A stretch of 64,000 nucleotides of DNA from the NCBI RefSeq assembly GCF_015160875.1, contig NZ_CP063374.1, positions 5,521,501 through 5,585,500 on the forward strand, in the 5' to 3' direction. Of the stretch, positions 25,288 through 33,456 are shown piece after piece; positions within the stretch are counted from its first letter, which is position 1; each line of letters starts with the position of its first letter. The notes beneath the pieces are model-generated. The model worked only from the letters and a program-made list of their open reading frames with translations, ran no database searches and was not told where the DNA came from. The translations under genes and the position numbers were made by a program. This stretch comes from Streptomyces chromofuscus. GTDB lineage: Bacteria; Actinomycetota; Actinomycetes; Streptomycetales; Streptomycetaceae.

Positions 25288-25980
25288 TCAGGCCATCGCG
25301 GGCTGCTGGGCGTGCTGCGCTGCGGCGAGGTCGACGCGGCCGGGGTGCGGGGTGGCTCGGGGGGCGTTGCCGCGAGCGTCGCCGTCGAGGCCGATGCGCC
25401 GGCGCCGGCACGGCTCGCCGACCTGCGCGTGGCACCACTCGCACTCGACACCGAGGAAGTCCGGCTGGCCCTGGGCGATGGCTGCCTCGCGGGCCGCGCG
25501 GGCGGGCCGGTAGGGGGCAAGTTCGGCGCGAACGTCCTCCGGTATGTACCGGCCGATCGCCTCGAGATGCGGTTCGAGGTCGGGAGGGACCTGGCCGCCG
25601 GTGATCTGCCGGTGCGTCGCGGGCGGGACGGCTCCAGTGGAGACTGCGCGCCGCGTGCGGACCAGCTCGGCCTGCCAGGCGGCCGGGTCGTCCGGATCTG
25701 CGGCCGGTGTGGGGTCGGTGTGCCGCGACAGGCGGTCGCGTCGGTAAGCGCGCCACTTGCGGGCGACGTCCACCGGCAGGATCGGGTACGGCGAGTCGAG
25801 GATGTGCCCGCGGGCGACGACGCGGGCGTCCCACCCGTGCGCGGTGGCCAGGGGCACGTCACCGAGCAGCTCGTGCCACTGGGCGATCTGGTCGCGGGCC
25901 TCGCCCTTGTCGGTGCGGATGAGGCGGGGGTCGAGTCGGCCGAGGTAGGCCAGCAGGGCGCCGACTTCGTGTGGGGTCAC
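25288..25980 (-). CDS. Zinc-finger protein of the phage/plasmid replication region
   Basis: A 230-residue protein. The first 80 residues, from 'MTPHEVGALLAYLGRLDPR' through 'QWHELLGDVPLATA' to 'PYPILPVDVARKWRAYRR', match a helical domain I know from actinophage and mobile-element replication regions. Near the C terminus is a finger: 'CEWCHAQVGEPCRRRRIG' with a later 'PHPGRVD'. GTG 25,980 lies seven bases after the helix-turn-helix gene. A role as replication helper is inferred from position. Confidence 0.65.
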   Translation of the reverse strand: MTPHEVGALLAYLGRLDPRLIRTDKGEARDQIAQWHELLGDVPLATAHGWDARVVARGHILDSPYPILPVDVARKWRAYRRDRLSRHTDPTPAADPDDPAAWQAELVRTRRAVSTGAVPPATHRQITGGQVPPDLEPHLEAIGRYIPEDVRAELAPYRPARAAREAAIAQGQPDFLGVECEWCHAQVGEPCRRRRIGLDGDARGNAPRATPHPGRVDLAAAQHAQQPAMA

Positions 25981-25987
25981 GGGGGTG

Positions 25988-26881
25988 CTACTCCGTTCCG
26001 GTCGGCTCGTCGAGGGCGGCGAGGAGGGCGGCGGTGTGGGCCTCGGCTCGGGTCATGCCGCCAGCGGGGGCGGGGCCGTTGCCGGGCAGGGCGTAGAGGT
26101 TCGGGCGGCCCGGGGTGCGTTCGCGGGCGATCCAGGCCCGCCAGTCGGCAGCCCAGGCGCCTGCCGACCGGGGTTTCCAGGCGGCCCGGTGGGTGCGCCA
26201 CTTGGCGTCGGCGGAGCGCAGGCCGTCCTCGCCGAGGCGGGTGAGGTGACCTTGCTGGCGGGCCCAGGCGTGGGTGGCTGGGTCGACCTGCCACTGGCTG
26301 GCCGGGGTGACGGCAGTACTACTGCTGCCATTACGGTTCACCTTCGGTTCACTACGGTTCTGGGGGTCGGAATCCGTTCCCTCCAAGGGTCGGAATCCGT
26401 ACCGTCGGGGGGGCGGATTCCGACGCGAGGGGCCGGAAGCCGTACCGGTCGGATTCCGACGGGAGGGGCCGGAATCCGTACCGTCCTTGGGCCAGATTCC
26501 GTACTGCCGAAGCTCCTCGACCTTCAACTCGGGCACCGGATCCGCCTCCGTCGCCGCCGCGACTTCCGCCGATGAGCCCTCCTGTTCGGCAGCCTTGACC
26601 TTGGCCAGGAACGCGGCGGCGAGGGGCAGACGGTAGACCGTGGTGCGCTGTGGTCCCTGGAGGTCGTCGCGCTGCTCCAGCTCGCTACTGGTGATGAGCT
26701 TGTCGAGGGCGTCGCGTACCGCGGTCCGGCTCGCGTTCGTGCGCTCGATCAGGCTGGAGAGAGAGGCCCAGGCGGCGCACTGCTCGTCGGGCACCCGGTC
26801 GGCGATCGACAGCAGGACCAGGCGAGCAGTCCCTCGGCTGGAGCTGTGCTCCCACACCCACTCGCGGGCGTCGCTGCTCAT
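25988..26881 (-). CDS. Helix-turn-helix replication-type protein
   Basis: A 297-residue protein. Residues 1-100 are a winged helix of the type in phage and plasmid replication proteins: 'VWEHSSSRGTARLVLLSIAD', 'WASLSSLIERTNASRTAV' and 'ALDKLITSSELE', then the wing 'RTTVYRL'. The middle (about 125-185) has amino-acid repeats encoded by DNA iterons. The C-terminal 100 residues are helical with several Trp, as in initiator C-terminal domains. The ATG overlaps the stop of a 48-residue ORF. It is the best candidate replication initiator here. Confidence 0.65.
   Translation of the reverse strand: MSSDAREWVWEHSSSRGTARLVLLSIADRVPDEQCAAWASLSSLIERTNASRTAVRDALDKLITSSELEQRDDLQGPQRTTVYRLPLAAAFLAKVKAAEQEGSSAEVAAATEADPVPELKVEELRQYGIWPKDGTDSGPSRRNPTGTASGPSRRNPPPRRYGFRPLEGTDSDPQNRSEPKVNRNGSSSTAVTPASQWQVDPATHAWARQQGHLTRLGEDGLRSADAKWRTHRAAWKPRSAGAWAADWRAWIARERTPGRPNLYALPGNGPAPAGGMTRAEAHTAALLAALDEPTGTE
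26365..26504. repeat. Iteron-like repeats inside the replication gene
   Basis: At least seven copies of a motif close to GGTCGGAATCCGTACC: at 26,365-26,380, 26,388-26,403, 26,414-26,424 (inverted), 26,431-26,446, 26,447-26,460 (inverted or palindromic), 26,467-26,482 and 26,490-26,504. Spacing is about 20-22 bases between several units. Three shorter repeats of CGGTTC lie beside them at 26,331-26,361. The position inside a putative initiator gene fits a plasmid origin. Confidence 0.6.
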
Positions 26882-27024
26882 TGGCCACTCCCGGCCGACA
26901 GGCGGGACGTGCGCGCCGGCACGGTGGCCGGGGCGGGCTCACGCCCGAGGCGGGTAGACGCGGGAAAGAGGGCGGCTGCCGCGCAGGCCAGGCCGTCGGG
27001 CCTTTTGCGCAGGGCAGAGCGCAT
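26878..27024 (-). CDS. 48-residue ORF coupled to the replication gene
   Basis: An ATG with AAAGGAG eight bases upstream opens a 48-codon frame: 'MRSALRKRPDGLACAAAALF' and on to 'SRLSAGSGQ'. Its stop overlaps the start of the replication gene (ATGA). It may be a leader whose translation drives initiator synthesis, or a small basic protein. No family is recognised. Confidence 0.5.
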   Translation of the reverse strand: MRSALRKRPDGLACAAAALFPASTRLGREPAPATVPARTSRLSAGSGQ

Positions 27025-27734
27025 GTAACACTCTCCTTTGGTGTTGCCACGCTGAGACGCCCCCTGGAAGGGATCAGCGTGGTGATGGTGGCGATATCCG
27101 CCTTTGCCGGGGCGGTTTGTGCCGTGAAGCGTTCGGCGTCCGGGAGTTGCACCTCTCGGGCGCCGTCGCTGTATGCGGGCCTACCAGGCCCGGAGCGCGC
27201 GCATGCCGTTGCTCCTCGGGTTCGTCGTGCCGGGCGCGCTGCCCGGGGGACGACGAACATACGCACGACCCTGCGTCAAGATCCAGACTTGGTTCTTAAA
27301 CCCTGTAGAAGTCGCGCGGCCGGGCGCGAAGCGGGTCGGATCGCTGTCCGCAGGAAACAGTGCGAGTTCTTCTCGGTCGTCACCGCGCCAGGACACCTGG
27401 TGACCGTCTCGATGATCTGCGCGCCTGCCCGTGTGGCGAGGCGGCGGGCGCGCCCAGGGCATCCTGCCGACCGTCGGACGGCGTGGCCTGGCCCTCGCCT
27501 CGTTGCGGCGTCACGGGTCCTCAGTGGCGGTGTCCGCACGGCGTCCCCCTCCCTGTCCATCTGGGCTGCGAAAGCACTCTCTGTGCATTCGCAGCAGTCG
27601 ATGCCGGCGTGATGACAATAGACCAGGGAAGATGGATCACGTCAACTGGGGAGAATGGAACGGTTGCACCTGACGGTGTATCGTTCACGCCAGTCGAAGC
27701 AGTAGCTCCTCGAGTCAGTGAAGGATGGGCCCGC
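27025..27734. other. 710-base divergent intergenic region
   Basis: It separates the minus-strand replication block from the plus-strand XRE operon and should hold both promoters. Frames here have no good ribosome sites and read as Arg-rich shadow sequence. A large hairpin lies at 27,220-27,258. I could not place the promoters with confidence. Confidence 0.5.
27220..27258. repeat. Large GC-rich hairpin
   Basis: An outer 9-bp perfect arm pair (27,220-27,228 with 27,250-27,258) encloses a second 7-bp GC pair with a 5-base loop and two unpaired G. It lies about 200 bases upstream of the replication block on its leader side. It could be a regulatory or origin structure; there is no adjacent T-run or convergent gene end. 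Confidence 0.55.
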
Positions 27735-28175
27735 ATGAGCGAAGGAGTGCCCACGAAGCAGCGCACCCTCGCGCAGAAGCTCGATCACCTCTTCGTGACG
27801 ATCCACCCGAGGGACCGCGGTGCGTACAGCTATGAAGAGGTGGCGTCGGGCATCGAGCGGTCGGGAGGGCCCACCATCTCGGCGAGTTACATCTGGAGCC
27901 TGCGGACGGGCAAGAAGGACAACCCGACGATGAAGCACCTGGAGGCCCTCGCCGGCTTCTTCGGTGTCGCGCCCTCCTACTTCTTCAATGACGAGTCCGC
28001 CGAGCGGATCGCCGCCGAGCTGTCACTGCTCGCCTCCATGCGGGACAACCGCGTGCGAGATGTCGCCCTCAGGGCCTCCGGTCTGTCGGCGGAAACCCTC
28101 GAGACGATCAAGGGGTTCATTGAGAGGGCCCGCACCTTGGAAGGGCTCGCCGACGACGAGGCGTCCAGTCGGTAA
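27735..28175 (+). CDS. XRE-family transcriptional regulator
   Basis: A 146-residue protein with an N-terminal XRE-type helix-turn-helix of the kind typical in Streptomyces: 'YSYEEVASGIERSGGPTISA', 'SYIWSLRTGKKDNPT' as the recognition helix, then 'MKHLEALAGFFGVAPSYFF'. The C-terminal half is helical, 'VRDVALRASGLSAETLETI', and probably mediates dimerisation. ATG 27,735 has AAGGA upstream; a longer in-frame extension has no such site. The next gene is an ImmA-like peptidase, so a regulator/antirepressor pair is likely. Confidence 0.8.
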   Translation: MSEGVPTKQRTLAQKLDHLFVTIHPRDRGAYSYEEVASGIERSGGPTISASYIWSLRTGKKDNPTMKHLEALAGFFGVAPSYFFNDESAERIAAELSLLASMRDNRVRDVALRASGLSAETLETIKGFIERARTLEGLADDEASSR

Positions 28176-28384
28176 ACGCAGCGCGACCGGGAGTCGTACG
28201 GCCGCTGTCCGGTCGAAGCTGTGACGCACGCCACTCTGTGGGTTTCGTGCATGACCTATGGCAGTGCCAGGGTTTATTGCGGCTCTATTTAGCCTTGATC
28301 AAGTGATGCCGAATCAGGCGCATTCCTTGATCGTCGCGCTGTTGAGCGGAATTTGAGCATGCTATTGGCATATTCCCCTGAGCG

Positions 28385-28422
28385 TTGACGTATCGTTCCC
28401 GTGCCGGAATACACGATTCCGG
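28385..28422 (+). promoter_or_regulatory. Putative promoter with palindromic operator
   Basis: TTGACG at 28,385-28,390 is a good -35 element. About 17-19 bases downstream, where a -10 element is expected, lies a palindrome: CCGGAAT, five bases, ATTCCGG (28,404-28,422). It is 47 bases before the ImmA start. A repressor bound there would block the promoter; the adjacent XRE protein is the obvious candidate. Confidence 0.4.
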
Positions 28423-28468
28423 TGCCGCCTCTGCCGCGGTCACGTACAGCGCCACCTGCGGAGTCGAG

Positions 28469-29002
28469 TTGTCGTTGCGTAGTCGAAGAGAGCAGCCGGG
28501 CGGCAGACGTCAAGACCGCCCGGGCTTCGGGGACGTGCTCGCCTCAATCGACATCCCGGACCCGTTCGACGTCCAGGTCTTCTGCGCCCGGATCGCAGCG
28601 CAGCGCGGCCGTGCGCTCCATCTGCACAGCGTCCCCGGCATCTCCGGCACCGACGCCCCGTGCGGTGTCTGGATCGCCACCGAGAAGGCCGACCATGTCT
28701 TTCACGAGGCAGCGACCAGCCCACTGCACCAAGACCACATCATCCTGCACGAGATCGGCCACATGCTCCTGGGCCACACGTCGATCATCGACGGCGTCCA
28801 GTCAGCAGGCGGCTTGTTCGCGGACATCGACCCCGCCACCGTGGTCAGCCTCCTCACCCGGGCCAGCTACGGAACCGAGGACGAACGGGACGCCGAGCGA
28901 TTCGCAGGGCTGATCGCCAACAAGGCCGCCGCCCCCCGCACCGGCAAGGCCGCCCGCAGCAGCGTCCTCCAGCGCCTGGGCGACGCGCTCAGCGACTCGT
29001 AA
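28469..29002 (+). CDS. ImmA/IrrE-type metallopeptidase
   Basis: A 177-residue peptidase. The zinc motif is 'IILHEIGHMLLGH' (H-E-x-x-H), with a later Glu/Asp-rich helix 'TEDERDAERFAGLIAN'. The N-terminal part, 'IPDPFDVQVFCARIAAQRGR', is typical of actinobacterial ImmA-like proteins beside XRE genes. In known systems such peptidases cleave an XRE repressor. TTG 28,469 is chosen because GCGGAG lies six bases upstream and related proteins start 'MSLR'. It follows an operator-like palindrome. Confidence 0.8.
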   Translation: MSLRSRREQPGGRRQDRPGFGDVLASIDIPDPFDVQVFCARIAAQRGRALHLHSVPGISGTDAPCGVWIATEKADHVFHEAATSPLHQDHIILHEIGHMLLGHTSIIDGVQSAGGLFADIDPATVVSLLTRASYGTEDERDAERFAGLIANKAAAPRTGKAARSSVLQRLGDALSDS

Positions 29003-29014
29003 GCGCGCCCCGGA

Positions 29015-30208
29015 ATGATCGACACACTTCCTGCGGTCCTGCTGTGGCTGGTCACCGCGTGGCGTACCCCGGCCGCATGGCGCGACTCCAGCAAGCGAGT
29101 CCTGTGGAGCGCCTTCCTCGCCCTGGCGGTTGCCATGACGCTCAGGCTGTCCTTCGTCGCCGCACCCCTGGACGCCAGTCTCCGGGTCAACAACCTGAGC
29201 TCCCTGGGCAAGCACGTCGGTGGCATCGCCGCGGCGCACTCGGTTCTGACCTTCGTGCACAACATGGCCGAGGAGAAGGCGCCCGGGCTCAAGTCCTCCC
29301 GCCTGCACCTCCTTGCCCCCGTCACCGCCGCCGCCATCATCACGGTGCTGTTCTTGGCCACTCCTCAGCCGCGCGAAGCGGTGGACCTACTCGCCGAGTA
29401 CGCCACCGACTGGCGCATCGCCGCCTACGGAGTGGTATGGACGGGCTACCTCGGGGCAGCACTGTTCAGCGCCTCCCGGCTGTGCTGGCGCTGGGGCCGG
29501 CAGCCCGGCACCGGCCTCCTCGGTCGCGGCCTGCGTCTCACCGGCATGGGCACCACCGTCGGCATCGTCTACGCCGCACACCGCGTTGCCTTCGTGATCC
29601 TGGGATTTCTGGGGCACAGCGTCATTCCGGCCAGCACGGTCAAGGCGATCAGCGGTCTCCTGCTCTTCACCGCATTGATCTTCATCGTGACCGGCAGCAC
29701 GCTGCCCGCCGCCGGACGACTGCACCGCTGGATCCGCGAATACCGCGACCTACTGCAGCTGTACCCGCTCTGGCTCAGCCTTACGGAGGCCGTGCCAGAG
29801 GTCCGTCTCGACCCACCGCGGCGCAGGGCATCCGAGATTCTCCACCTGCGTCACGTTCACGACCGTCTGTATCGCCGCACCATCGAGATCCGTGACGCCG
29901 TTCTGGCCCTCAGCGACCACGCCCCCAGCAGCCTGCGCGACCAGGCCCGCGCCCACGTCGCGGCCTCCGGCCTCATCGGCGCGCAGGCCGACATCGCCGC
30001 GGAAGCCTGCTGGATCATTGGCGCCAAACAAGCCCGGCAGGCCAGCGAGCCCTCGTCCGGCGCGCCCCTCCCGCCCGCCAGTGGCGGCCGGGATCTGCCC
30101 AGCGAGATCCAAGCGTTGAAACAACTTGCCAGGGCCTACGACTCCGACCTCACCCGCACCTTCGCTGCCAAGCTCGACCACGACCGAACGCTGGAGATAA
30201 CACAGTGA
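29015..30208 (+). CDS. MAB_1171c-type membrane protein
   Basis: A 397-residue protein with about seven membrane segments in the first 230 residues, including 'AFLALAVAMTLRLSFVAA', 'AAAIITVLFLAT', 'VVWTGYLGAALFSAS' and 'ISGLLLFTALIFIVTGS', then a cytoplasmic helical domain starting 'RLHRWIREYRDLLQLYPLWL'. This layout matches the MAB_1171c family of putative transporters, which in Streptomyces commonly follows XRE and ImmA-like genes. It starts 12 bases after the peptidase gene. Its substrate, if any, is unknown. Confidence 0.75.
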   Translation: MIDTLPAVLLWLVTAWRTPAAWRDSSKRVLWSAFLALAVAMTLRLSFVAAPLDASLRVNNLSSLGKHVGGIAAAHSVLTFVHNMAEEKAPGLKSSRLHLLAPVTAAAIITVLFLATPQPREAVDLLAEYATDWRIAAYGVVWTGYLGAALFSASRLCWRWGRQPGTGLLGRGLRLTGMGTTVGIVYAAHRVAFVILGFLGHSVIPASTVKAISGLLLFTALIFIVTGSTLPAAGRLHRWIREYRDLLQLYPLWLSLTEAVPEVRLDPPRRRASEILHLRHVHDRLYRRTIEIRDAVLALSDHAPSSLRDQARAHVAASGLIGAQADIAAEACWIIGAKQARQASEPSSGAPLPPASGGRDLPSEIQALKQLARAYDSDLTRTFAAKLDHDRTLEITQ

Positions 30209-30783
30209 CCGAGTCCCGCACGGCCCGCCTCATCACCGACGCCCTCGCGCCGGCCAACCTCGTCATCGCGATACTGCTGATCATCGGCTGGCACAGCACG
30301 AGCAGCGTCACAGGGCTCGGCTGGGGACTGCTGGCGGCCCTGTTCTGCGGCGGTATCCCGTTCGCCGTCATCATGCTCGGCGTGAAGCGCGGCCACTGGA
30401 CCGACAAGCACGTACGCGTCCGCGAGCAGCGCGCCGTCCCTCTCCTCGCCACGATGGCGTCGGTAGTGATCGGCATCTCACTGCTCGTCGCTCTCCAGGC
30501 GCCCCGCGAGGTATTCGCCCTGGTCGTCGCCATGCTCGTCGGCCTCGTCATCACCATGATCGTGACCATCTGGTGGAAGGTCTCGGTCCACACCGCTGTC
30601 GCCGGAGGAGTGGTCGTGATCCTGCTCCTCGCCTACGGCGTAAGCGCGGCGCCGCTGGCACTCGGCATCGCCGCCATCGGCTGGTCCCGCGTCGCGCTGC
30701 GTGACCACACTCCCGCCCAGACGGTCGTCGGCGCCCTGCTCGGAGGGCTGGCGGCTGCTGTTGTGTTCAGCGCGATGCGCTGA
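30205..30783 (+). CDS. PAP2-like membrane protein
   Basis: A 192-residue membrane protein with five to six hydrophobic spans. The motif pair of the PAP2 phosphatase fold is partly visible: 'KVSVHTAVAGG' in place of the SGH motif and 'SRVALRDHTPAQTVVGALLGG' for the SR-x5-H-x3-D motif, where the final Asp is replaced. A lipid-phosphatase role is therefore possible but not certain. The GTG start overlaps the stop of the MAB_1171c-type gene, so the two are coupled. Confidence 0.7.
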   Translation: MTESRTARLITDALAPANLVIAILLIIGWHSTSSVTGLGWGLLAALFCGGIPFAVIMLGVKRGHWTDKHVRVREQRAVPLLATMASVVIGISLLVALQAPREVFALVVAMLVGLVITMIVTIWWKVSVHTAVAGGVVVILLLAYGVSAAPLALGIAAIGWSRVALRDHTPAQTVVGALLGGLAAAVVFSAMR

Positions 30784-30838
30784 AGGCGCGCATGCTGGGT
30801 GCCAGCTCGACTACCACCACCTGGTTGTCCAGGCCGAG

Positions 30839-30955
30839 TCAGGAAGCGAGCAACGAGTAGTAGCCCAGGTTCGCCCCGATGTCGACGAATCCGCCCCCAG
30901 GGCCCACGACGGGAGGGAGGCGATGAACGCTGAGAGGCACGGCTCCCAGCAGCCG
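30839..30955 (-). pseudogene. FkbM-type methyltransferase fragment
   Basis: On the minus strand a short run reads 'LSVHRLPPVVGPGGG' then 'FVDIGANLGYYSLLAS' and a stop codon. The second part is the S-adenosylmethionine-binding motif I of FkbM-family methyltransferases. The rest of the enzyme is missing. The 461-base gap around it has no intact gene. Confidence 0.55.
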
Positions 30956-31244
30956 GTGGTGCACAGGCAGCGCATTTACCGATCCTCTGGCTGTCCGAAT
31001 CGGCTGTGAACTGGCGCGATGCGTCGCGTAGTCGTTCATGACGGCCCGTCTGGTCGCCGGAATTGTCAAGGGTGGGCAGCGTGGCTGATTCGCCGCCCTG
31101 GGCTCGCGGCGCAGTAACTTCCGGCGGTGCCCCGAAAACTGCAAGCGTTGCATCGCGAGGTGGGACGACAATCGCCCTGACACGCACAAGGTCACTCGCA
31201 CACCAGGAGCGGTCATCAACGCGAAGCCGATCACCCCAGAAACC

Positions 31245-32198
31245 ATGCAACGCCTGGCCTTCATCCGCCTGCTAGCCCAACAGGGCATGGAGCAGTCCCG
31301 GCTCCCTGACCCGCTCGCCGCCAGCTGCATCCTCACGTTTCACGACGCAGTCGAGCTGTTCCTCGTCCTCGCGAGCGAACACCTCGGCATCACCATCCCG
31401 GACAAGGGTCAGTTCGTCGCTCGGTACTTCGAGACCATGCACCCGGACAAAGCGGGCCCAGCCGGGGTCGACCTGGCTGGAAAGATCGGCGTCAAGCGGC
31501 TCACTGTGCAGCGCAACTCGTTCAAGCACGACGCCGCGCTGCCAGCAGGCCCCACGATCGAGCAAGCCCGGGTGGACACCAAGCAGTTCTTCGAGGAAAA
31601 CACCCCCAGGGTGTTCGGCCACCCGTTCGACGGCATCGACATGGTCGAGCTCATTCCGCAGGAGCCGGTTCGTGAGCAGCTGCGGGCAGCATCCGCAGTA
31701 TGGGCCCAGGGCGACCATGCGAACGGTATGGGCCTTCTGCGACTCGCCTTCGAGGAGCTCTTCGAGCAACACATCAACGGCGATGACTTCCGCGGTTCTC
31801 CGCTTGCGTTCGGTCGCCAAGTGCGCCAGGACCCGTTTCTCGGGGGCAAGGTGGCCAAGGCGCTTACGCTCGACGAAAAGGGCAAGTACGCGCCAGTGCC
31901 GCCGCGTCTGGCGGAATCGGTCGGTCGGCACGTTCAGGATCTGACGGAGACGGTCGCGAAGATGCAGTCTGCCCTCCGTGTCACCTCGCTCGGCATCGAC
32001 TACCACCGATACCACCGATTCGAGCACCTCACCCCGGAGGTCTCGCGCCTCGCCAACGGACGGCGTGAGGCGTACCCCGTCGGCCCATACGCCCCGCGCG
32101 ACGAGGACTTTGAGTATTGCCAGCAGTTCGTCGTCTCAGCTGCACTCAGGCTGGCTGAGATGGAGGCGCACCTGGCTCGGCCGGCCTGGCGCGAGTGA
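31245..32198 (+). CDS. HEPN-like protein, candidate ribonuclease
   Basis: A 317-residue helical protein. The N-terminal helices 'MQRLAFIRLLAQQGMEQSRL' and 'LTFHDAVELFLVLASEHLG' lead to 'KRLTVQRNSFKHDA', with R90 and H95 in the R-x4-H pattern of HEPN ribonucleases. The C-terminal half is also helical and ends 'SAALRLAEMEAHL'. HEPN proteins often act in toxin-antitoxin or abortive-infection systems. AGGAG lies about 40 bases before the ATG, next to an in-frame ATC, so the start may be further upstream. It converges on a NYN nuclease gene. Confidence 0.55.
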   Translation: MQRLAFIRLLAQQGMEQSRLPDPLAASCILTFHDAVELFLVLASEHLGITIPDKGQFVARYFETMHPDKAGPAGVDLAGKIGVKRLTVQRNSFKHDAALPAGPTIEQARVDTKQFFEENTPRVFGHPFDGIDMVELIPQEPVREQLRAASAVWAQGDHANGMGLLRLAFEELFEQHINGDDFRGSPLAFGRQVRQDPFLGGKVAKALTLDEKGKYAPVPPRLAESVGRHVQDLTETVAKMQSALRVTSLGIDYHRYHRFEHLTPEVSRLANGRREAYPVGPYAPRDEDFEYCQQFVVSAALRLAEMEAHLARPAWRE

Positions 32199-32307
32199 TC
32201 GGGACCTGGTGTCCCGAAGCTCACCAGAGGGTCCAGGCTGTGGGATGCCGAAGTGCCCCGCCCTCCAGCGTTTCGCATCGTGCTCGGGACCTATGAACTG
32301 GCCGGAA

Positions 32308-32880
32308 CTACGAGCCGTATGTCAACTCGTCAAAGTGCGGGTCCAAGGGAAGGTACTGATCGGCCACTGTGACGAGCTCCCGACTCGCTGCATGGTCCCA
32401 GCTGCGCACCAGCACCGACAGCCCCTCCTCCTGCAGGGCCTGGACGGGGCGGACGAAGTCGCTGTCGCCGGAGACCAGCGTCACGATGTCTCCGCGCTCC
32501 GGGTGCATGTACCGGATGTCGGTGAGCATCCTGGTGGTCAGGGCGCTGTCGACTTGCTTCTCCCGGTTGTGCGTATTGCGGCGCAGTAGATCCACTGTGA
32601 AGCCGGCGTCCCGAGCCGAGTGCTCCCACACTGCCGCACCGGGCTCTCCGTACGAACCGAACATGACGGCCTGGCCTTCTCCGCAGGTCGGCGGGAACAG
32701 CAGGCCGTAGAGCGTGCGGAAGTTGCATCGCCACGACGGATCGACCAAGCCGCGCGCACCGGCCTGATGGGCGGACGGCGCCAGGCCCCGCCGGGCTGCT
32801 GCGCATTGCATCCCAGCGACAAAGACATTGGACCCATCGACATAACAAAAGACGACTGGGAGAGATTTGTTTTTCGACAT
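32308..32880 (-). CDS. NYN-domain (PIN-like) ribonuclease
   Basis: A 190-residue protein of the NYN/LabA family. The acidic core is 'FCYVDGSNVF' (D15, N18), 'KQVDSALTTRMLTDI' with a mid-chain Asp, and 'TLVSGDSDFVRPVQAL' with two further Asp. These residues bind metal in RNA-cleaving NYN domains. The ATG has AAGGGCGG upstream, in unusually AT-rich DNA for this window. The convergent neighbour is a HEPN-like protein. Confidence 0.8.
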   Translation of the reverse strand: MSKNKSLPVVFCYVDGSNVFVAGMQCAAARRGLAPSAHQAGARGLVDPSWRCNFRTLYGLLFPPTCGEGQAVMFGSYGEPGAAVWEHSARDAGFTVDLLRRNTHNREKQVDSALTTRMLTDIRYMHPERGDIVTLVSGDSDFVRPVQALQEEGLSVLVRSWDHAASRELVTVADQYLPLDPHFDELTYGS

Positions 32881-33141
32881 TTTCCGCCCTTAGAATGCAA
32901 CAAAACTCCTCTCCGCGCAGCGGAAAAGAGTTCAGATCGACGTGGAAATATTTGGTTTTGAATTGCAAGTTGGTAATTGCGTCATGCCGTTCGGGCGATG
33001 GCTCCGATGTGGTCTACCACCCTTGGGTGGTCCGAGAGTAGCGGTCCGGGAAGGCCGTCGGGACTTCTTCGTGGAAATCGGTCAGCAACGACCCCATCCT
33101 GAGCACCCCACGTCACTGACGGCCGGAGACCGATCCCCTGC

Positions 33142-33450
33142 ATGGCCGTGGGCCAGCGGATTCACGGTCCCCGAGACCACTTCGGCTTCGTCCTCCTCGG
33201 CGGGTGCACGGTGGAGCGAGGTACCTCGAGAGGGGCTCAGGCGGGCGGCCCGTTCTACGCTGCGCTCGCCGCCCACTCCACGCTGGCGCTCCTTTCCAAG
33301 TGGACGGGGCCGTGGACGAGGAAGATCAGGGACAGCACTGCCACGTACAAGCCCGTCCGCGATCCGTGGTGGACGTCGTCATTCGTCGGCTACTTCGCGA
33401 TCCTCGGCTCTCGACTACGGACGCCACTGCTGGTCAGATTGTCGGAGCCA
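33142..33450 (+). pseudogene. Possible gene remnant with coding bias
   Basis: The frame from ATG 33,142 keeps strong GC at codon third positions and natural-looking residues ('AALAAHSTLALLSKW' then 'RDPWWTSSFVGYFAILG') until about 33,450. There it runs antisense into the CYTH-like gene and the bias ends. It may be a truncated small membrane-associated protein. No family is recognised and there is no clear ribosome site. Confidence 0.3.
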
Positions 33451-33456
33451 GCCGGT

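Larger units (their letters stand above)
19507..27024 (-). mobile_element. Replication/mobilisation module of a plasmid or IME
   Basis: A co-directional block: small coupled ORF, helix-turn-helix replication protein with internal repeats, zinc-finger protein, WhiB regulator, Spd-like membrane protein, two small proteins, MobC-like protein, relaxase and an accessory protein. Most neighbours overlap by a few bases or lie within 20 bases. I see no integrase, no TraB/FtsK translocase and no VirB/VirD4 genes. The element would therefore be mobilised with outside help, or its transfer genes lie beyond the window. Boundaries and attachment sites were not found. Confidence 0.7.

Noticed and set aside
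22902..25862. A 986-codon minus-strand frame
   Set aside because: The real membrane protein starts at 24,488. The upstream part overlaps the WhiB and zinc-finger genes in another frame and is Arg/Pro-rich.
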